Part shown: positions 59,458 to 64,000 of the stretch, piece after piece | Layout of the letters: the number at the start of each line of letters is the position of its first letter | Numbering within the stretch: position 1 is the first letter of the stretch | Origin: Astrothelium macrocarpum | Lineage: Eukaryota; Ascomycota; Dothideomycetes; Trypetheliales; Trypetheliaceae | DNA length: 64,000 bases | Assembly: GCA_021030915.1 (NCBI GenBank) | Contig: JAGEMR010000037.1 | Coordinates: 177,206-241,205, forward strand | Reading direction: 5' to 3' | Position numbers and translations under genes: made by a program | Notes under the pieces: generated by a model | What the model was told of the DNA's origin: nothing | The model's database searches: none | Seen by the model: only the letters and a program-made list of their open reading frames with translations

Positions 59458-60436
59458 ATGGCCGCGCCCGCCGTGAGCAATAGCCTCGAGGCCAAAATTG
59501 TCGTCCTTGGCTCTCAAGGTAATTGGCCCAAGTACTCTCAAAAGTCTTTAGGAGAAATTCACTAATAAAACTGTAGGCGTGGGCAAAACTTCTCTCGTTC
59601 ATCGTTATGTCAAAAATGCCTTCACTCCACCAACGACCACTTCCACCATCGGTGCCTCTTTTTTGACCAAACGTGTCGTTGATATTGATACATCCACCGT
59701 CGTTCGCCTCCAAATTTGGGATACTGCAGGACAAGAACGTTTCCGAAGCATCTCGAAGCTGTATTACCGTGGTGCAAATGCAGCTGTCCTGTGCTACGAC
59801 ATTACCGATGCCGAAAGCTTCAGTGAAATGGGTCGATGGCTTCTTGAGTTGAAGAAGAATCTGGGACATGATATCATCCTTCATGTGGTCGGTACTAAGA
59901 GCGATGTAGTAGCAGAAGATCCGTGCAAGAGAATGGTGCCGTTCGAAAGATGCATCGCATATGTTGCCGAGAATCTTTTTCCCAACCATAGTCAACAACA
60001 ACAACAATCTTCACTACATCACCGGACGAGCAATGCAAGTGCTTCTGGGTCCTCAAACGCTGTGACATCCCCCCACAGCAACCGAAGTAGCGGCTTCTGG
60101 GGTCAAGATATTGGATGGGACTGCTGTCACGAGATTAGCGCGAGAGATGGAGAAGGGGTTGAAGAGGTCTTCCGCGTCATCACTCGAAAGCTTGTCGAGC
60201 AGCGAAATCAACAGCTTGAAATCCAACAAGCGCAAGCTATGGGCATGACACCTGGTGTAGACGGCCAGGCCGGCTATTTTGATCTACCTAGTAACGGAAG
60301 TTTTCGAGTCGGTTACGGTGATAAAAGAAGAAGCTGGTTGGGATTTCCTACGACTCCCGGCGTTTCCGGATCGAGTAATGGTTTAGAAGCTGAGGTGCAG
60401 AGCATGAGGAGAAAGAAAGGTGGAAGGTGTTGCTAG
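59458..60436 (+). CDS. Rab-type small GTPase with a low-complexity insert
   Basis: Two exons (59458-59518, 59577-60436) encode 306 residues, about 100 longer than a standard Rab. Motifs are the P-loop GSQGVGKTSL (split by the intron), switch I ending in TIGASFL, WDTAGQERFRS, YYRGANAAVLCYDIT and SARDGEG. The G4 motif reads TKSD instead of NKxD (127-130). Between G4 and G5 there is a Gln/Ser/His-rich insert (about 157-195). A long tail ends in GGRCC, a double-Cys geranylgeranylation site. The pattern is closest to the Rab5/Rab22 endosomal group. It should act on membrane traffic; the insert and G4 change are unusual for the core family. Confidence 0.88.
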
Positions 60437-61717
60437 CTTGACTGATTAGTCGCTCAAGGTGTGATATTTGTTCGGACCTGAATACCCCGCCATCGTTTGA
60501 TGGTCCTGTTTATTGCATTTAACTTGGCGTTGTGACGTTTACGATACATTCAAAGAGGACTTGTCTTCATCTCTTACAGTGCGTGCATGTCTCCAAACAG
60601 CAAGCTCGTGTCTTTTGTCAGTCATCTTTACTTGGTCATTGACAGGCTCGACTGCGATTTGGTATTCTTCATTCAGTCCCGTCTTACTGTTGATTGCGTC
60701 ATTATTTTCAGACGAAGCTTATGAGGGACGCTGGACCCAGTTAGACAAATATTCTCATTCGATTTGCAATGCAACGACCCAACTTCAAACCATCGAGCCG
60801 GTCCGGAGTTTCCGCGAAGAGCAAAAGTCGCAATGAGCTCATTGAGCCAGCATGTTTAAGGACTAAGTGTTTTTAGCCAGCATTATTTCGGCGAGATTGC
60901 TGATCCTTGCAGATGATTAATCTGGCAGTAATTCATCTGAGGTGACCAGGCGAGGAAGGGTAAGGAAGAACTCATCCTCGGCTATGCGACTGATCATCTT
61001 CCTAAATCATTTTATGCACTCGAATTCCGCCATGGCCCGCCGCTTGCTGTCTGCATGTATACCCCTGTCCTAATCGAGATAGCTTCCGTTGCTTTGCGTG
61101 CCTACCTAGTGTCTCCCTGTTCACCAACATCGGCAGTCATAAACATCGATCTGCCTTCTAGGCTTACTGATAAATCCAGAGATCCTTAATAAGAGTCCTA
61201 GCGTTGATATATGCCAGGTACTGCAGCGATGTTTGAATTCATTGTGAACTACATAATTTGCCTGGGATCTCCTGAGAATGGCCTTTAACACCTGAAGTGT
61301 TTGCACGCCACAAAAATCTTAACTGTGTTCCCCGGTGCTTCAGTAAACGTTAAGTTACGTCGCCGGAGAAGCAATACCGACACAGTTTGCTACCGTAGAT
61401 TGTTTGTTCGCTATGAAGAAATCACTGCAAGTCCACTACTATTTTCCACTAATGCAACTACCCAGTCAAGATGCTCCGTGGACTGGAAATGTGTCGAAAA
61501 ACACAATGTCATGCTGAAAGCTATGCACTTTGGCACACTGTTTGGCCTCTATGGCCACTATTGCAATGAATTGCGTGTTTTTGACCGGCTTCGGTGCGGC
61601 AGCTGGGTAAGAAATGATGTGGTATAAGTGAACTCCTTGAACAATATGCATCTTCGGTGTATGTTAACGGCCTTTTCCGAGAGGCGGATTATTGTACAGA
61701 CTGCTTCAGCAAATTAG
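60437..61717. other. Intergenic region
   Basis: About 1.3 kb downstream of the Rab-like gene. Short frames at 60513-60836 and 61301-61627 show no domains. No repeats were noted. Confidence 0.55.
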
Positions 61718-62690
61718 CTATTGAGAGTACCATGGTACCAGCATCTCCGGCTCCCTTAGCTCGAAGTGGTGATTTCTCAGCTCAGTAAAGTTATCACCAC
61801 CACGAACAAGAACCACAAATTTCGAAGGAGAGTGGATCTCATATAACGGATCGAACAGCTCTTGCGTTGACCCACATCCTGGGAATAACCAGCTTGCAGA
61901 GATCGCGATATAAAGTTCGCGCAGCCCATGACAGACCTCCGCCCAAGTTGCACGTTCGTATTGATGATTCACCTCTGGTCGTATTAACCTTGTTGTCGGA
62001 TTAATCGGATGTATTGAATATCCGAGAGTCCAGTTTATTGAAATGTGCCGTATCTCGTTCAAACGAACTGGTATGATAGATCGGGAAAGGTAAAGATATG
62101 AATCAAGATCCTTGAAATCGAATCGGTTAGACCTATACAAAACGCTAATTGACTCGGAATATCTTAACAAGCAAGATTAGTATCCCTTAGCATTAATCTC
62201 CCTAGCCTTCTAGTCTATCTTAGACTTACACTCTCCGACATGTCTGCAATAAAGGAAGAAATGAGTTTAGACAAGCTCCAGTTCCGAAACTTAGACGAAT
62301 ACAACTAGGGACTTTTCCAAGTTGATCGCGGTGATTGGTCCAGGCCCAGCACTTATGAAAACGAGTATCCTCTTCCTGATGATAGCCATAGCATTCAATG
62401 ACCGCAAGGCGTCCTAGCAGTCTTGCCACATGAAGGACGCGGTCGCCAAGTGTGTACTTCCAGATAATTTGACGGAGCTCATCAGGAAGCTTGAAAAGCG
62501 ACGACCTAAGCTGGTCGTATGTAATTTGGGCCTTTCTGAATAGGTTTGAAGTAGGCCTTGTTGATGCTACATCGGACAAAGGCAACGTCAGTTGTCTGGG
62601 TCGGTTCTTAGGTAGAGGCTTGGGCGCATTTTGTTGCCTCTCTTTTCGAGTTCGTTTGGGCGTTTCTGTAGCGTTTCGTCTGGTCACCAT
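61718..62690 (-). CDS. DUF7730-type fungal protein
   Basis: Two exons (62690-62230 and 62162-61718, 67-bp intron) join in frame to 301 residues. A basic N-terminus is followed by the family opening LFKLPDELRQIIWKYTLGDRVLHV, a Cys/Trp region with LLQTCRRVYSESISVLYRSN at the exon junction, and FDFKDL. This is the layout of fungal DUF7730/2EXR-like proteins, F-box-resembling proteins of unknown function that are greatly expanded in ascomycetes. No membrane or secretion signal was seen. Confidence 0.75.
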
Positions 62691-63587
62691 TTGGTCAAGA
62701 GAAAAAGATGCTCAGACTCGTTATGTCTGTAGGATGAATTGAACCAATGAATCCGATTTAGCCCTAGATACTCCGAAGTTCGGATGTAGCTTGAATGACG
62801 TCTCACCAAAGTGACTGTGGAATTCTTGAAGCCGAACTTATTGTTTTCGTACGAAGCTAACTACGAATTAAATAACAGAAAATAAACCCTCTGACTAATC
62901 TGATTAGAACGTATTGAATAAGATAAAAATAACATCCTTTTTTATCAAAATTAATTTCCAGAATAATTTATATAATTTATGATGTTGAAATAATTAATTA
63001 AATAATTTAAATGATATATTTGAATATTTTAAAAAATTAATTTATAACTATGAATAATTAATTATTTTATATTCTTTAAAATAATAATCGAAAAATTTTT
63101 AAATTATTTTTTTTTATTATTAAATATTTATTGTTTGATTAAATTTGATAATGATAAAAATTAATCAAAAAATTGAAATATAATATAAATAATAAAAATA
63201 AAATAAAATTCATTTAAAAATTATAAATAATTCAAAAATTCAATTAAAAAATAATTCAAATTTATTAGAATTAAACTAATAAATATTTGAAAATTTAAAT
63301 ATAAAAAATATAAAAAAAAAAGAAAAAAAAAAGAAAATGATTTTTATATAATATATAAAAATTTATTTTTAATAAAAATTTGAATTTTAATAATTAAAAA
63401 TAAATGAAATAATATTTTAAATATTATTTAAAAAAAATGATTATTATATTTATAAAAATCAAAAAAAAAAAAAAAAGATAATTTATAAATAATAAAATAT
63501 ATAATTAAAATATATAATTATTAATTAGATAATTTAATGATATAATAATTTTATTTAATTTATTTTTTAAAAAATGAATTTTGATTA
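62691..63587. other. AT-rich RIP island, right side
   Basis: Ordinary composition to about 62890, then nearly pure A/T sequence with poly-A runs and no readable gene. It leads to a TA dinucleotide (63586-63587) and the transposon end at 63588. Confidence 0.65.
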
Positions 63588-64000
63588 ACGTGGTTTACTA
63601 CCCAGCCGCGCATATCACCCAGCCGCGCATTTTCCGCATTACATATCCTATTAATATTAATATAAATAATAATAATTAAAAAATTTATCTATTTTTTATC
63701 AGATTCTGATTTAATATCTATTTTTTTAATTTTATTAAAAATATATATATTATATTTAATTATATTATAAATATTGTATTATTATAAAATTATTATTATT
63801 TTTTTTAATGAATTATTATTTTCATTTTTATTAAATATATATCATTTTTTTAAATTCTTTTTAATTAATAATTTTATAAAATTATTTATATTAAATATTT
63901 TTTCAAATTATATATATAATTTTTTGATTTTTTAATATTTTATAAATATCATATTTATATTTTAAAAATATATATTTATTCAATTAAAAGAATAATTAAA
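63588..64000 (-). mobile_element. Second Fot1/pogo-like copy, inverted, cut by window end
   Basis: It starts after TA with the same terminal repeat as at 913 (ACGTGGTTTAC...). Its first 50 bases keep GC-rich words (CCAGCCGCGCAT), so they are less RIP-changed than the other two ends. The following 350 bp align with the reverse complement of 9121-9501. The element therefore runs into the window from the right, in opposite orientation to the copy at 913-9542. Confidence 0.8.

Overview
The window is nuclear DNA of a filamentous ascomycete (Pezizomycotina). Three things point there. Genes carry many short introns (about 48-70 bp) with GT...AG ends. The housekeeping genes are fungal in type (VIP1/Asp1, UTP21, EMC10, a cytochrome b2-like enzyme). 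AT-rich islands hold transposon remains whose damage is nearly all C-to-T/G-to-A, the signature of repeat-induced point mutation (RIP). A leotiomycete-like plant-associated fungus would fit, but genus cannot be read from the sequence.

Layout. 1-9.7 kb is an AT-rich RIP island: a Fot1/pogo-type DNA transposon (913-9542) split by a complete Ty3/gypsy element (1706-8456, identical-length 377-bp LTRs, 5-bp target duplication). A 200-bp MITE lies at 9745-9944. 10-18.5 kb is gene-poor: a short-chain dehydrogenase, a single-pass membrane protein of uncertain structure and a rhodopsin-like membrane protein. 18.5-27.4 kb is a compact housekeeping block: VIP1 and UTP21 head to head, EMC10 convergent with UTP21. 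A solo LTR (27.7-28.0 kb) separates it from the next region.

28.5-46.6 kb looks like a secondary-metabolite locus of the ribosomal-peptide (RiPP, dikaritin) kind: a cytochrome P450, an O-methyltransferase, a rhodopsin-like membrane protein, two UstYa/DUF3328 oxidase-like proteins in convergent pair, a class I/II aminotransferase, and a two-exon precursor gene with a signal peptide followed by five near-identical cores separated by Lys-Arg sites. A second rhodopsin-like protein, a second O-methyltransferase and a dead UbiA prenyltransferase follow. The inferred logic is secretion-pathway entry, Kex2-type cutting at KR, Tyr crosslinking by the UstYa proteins, then tailoring by P450, aminotransferase and methyltransferases. 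I regard this as the main discovery of the window.

48.8-62.7 kb returns to ordinary genes: a large GPI-type surface protein, an FGGY carbohydrate kinase, a flavocytochrome b2-like dehydrogenase, a Rab-type GTPase and a DUF7730-type protein. From 62.9 kb the sequence is again an AT-rich RIP island, ending in a second, inverted copy of the Fot1-like transposon cut off by the window edge. Many single reading frames here look truncated but join cleanly across short introns; exon joins below were worked out by hand from splice sites and reading frame.
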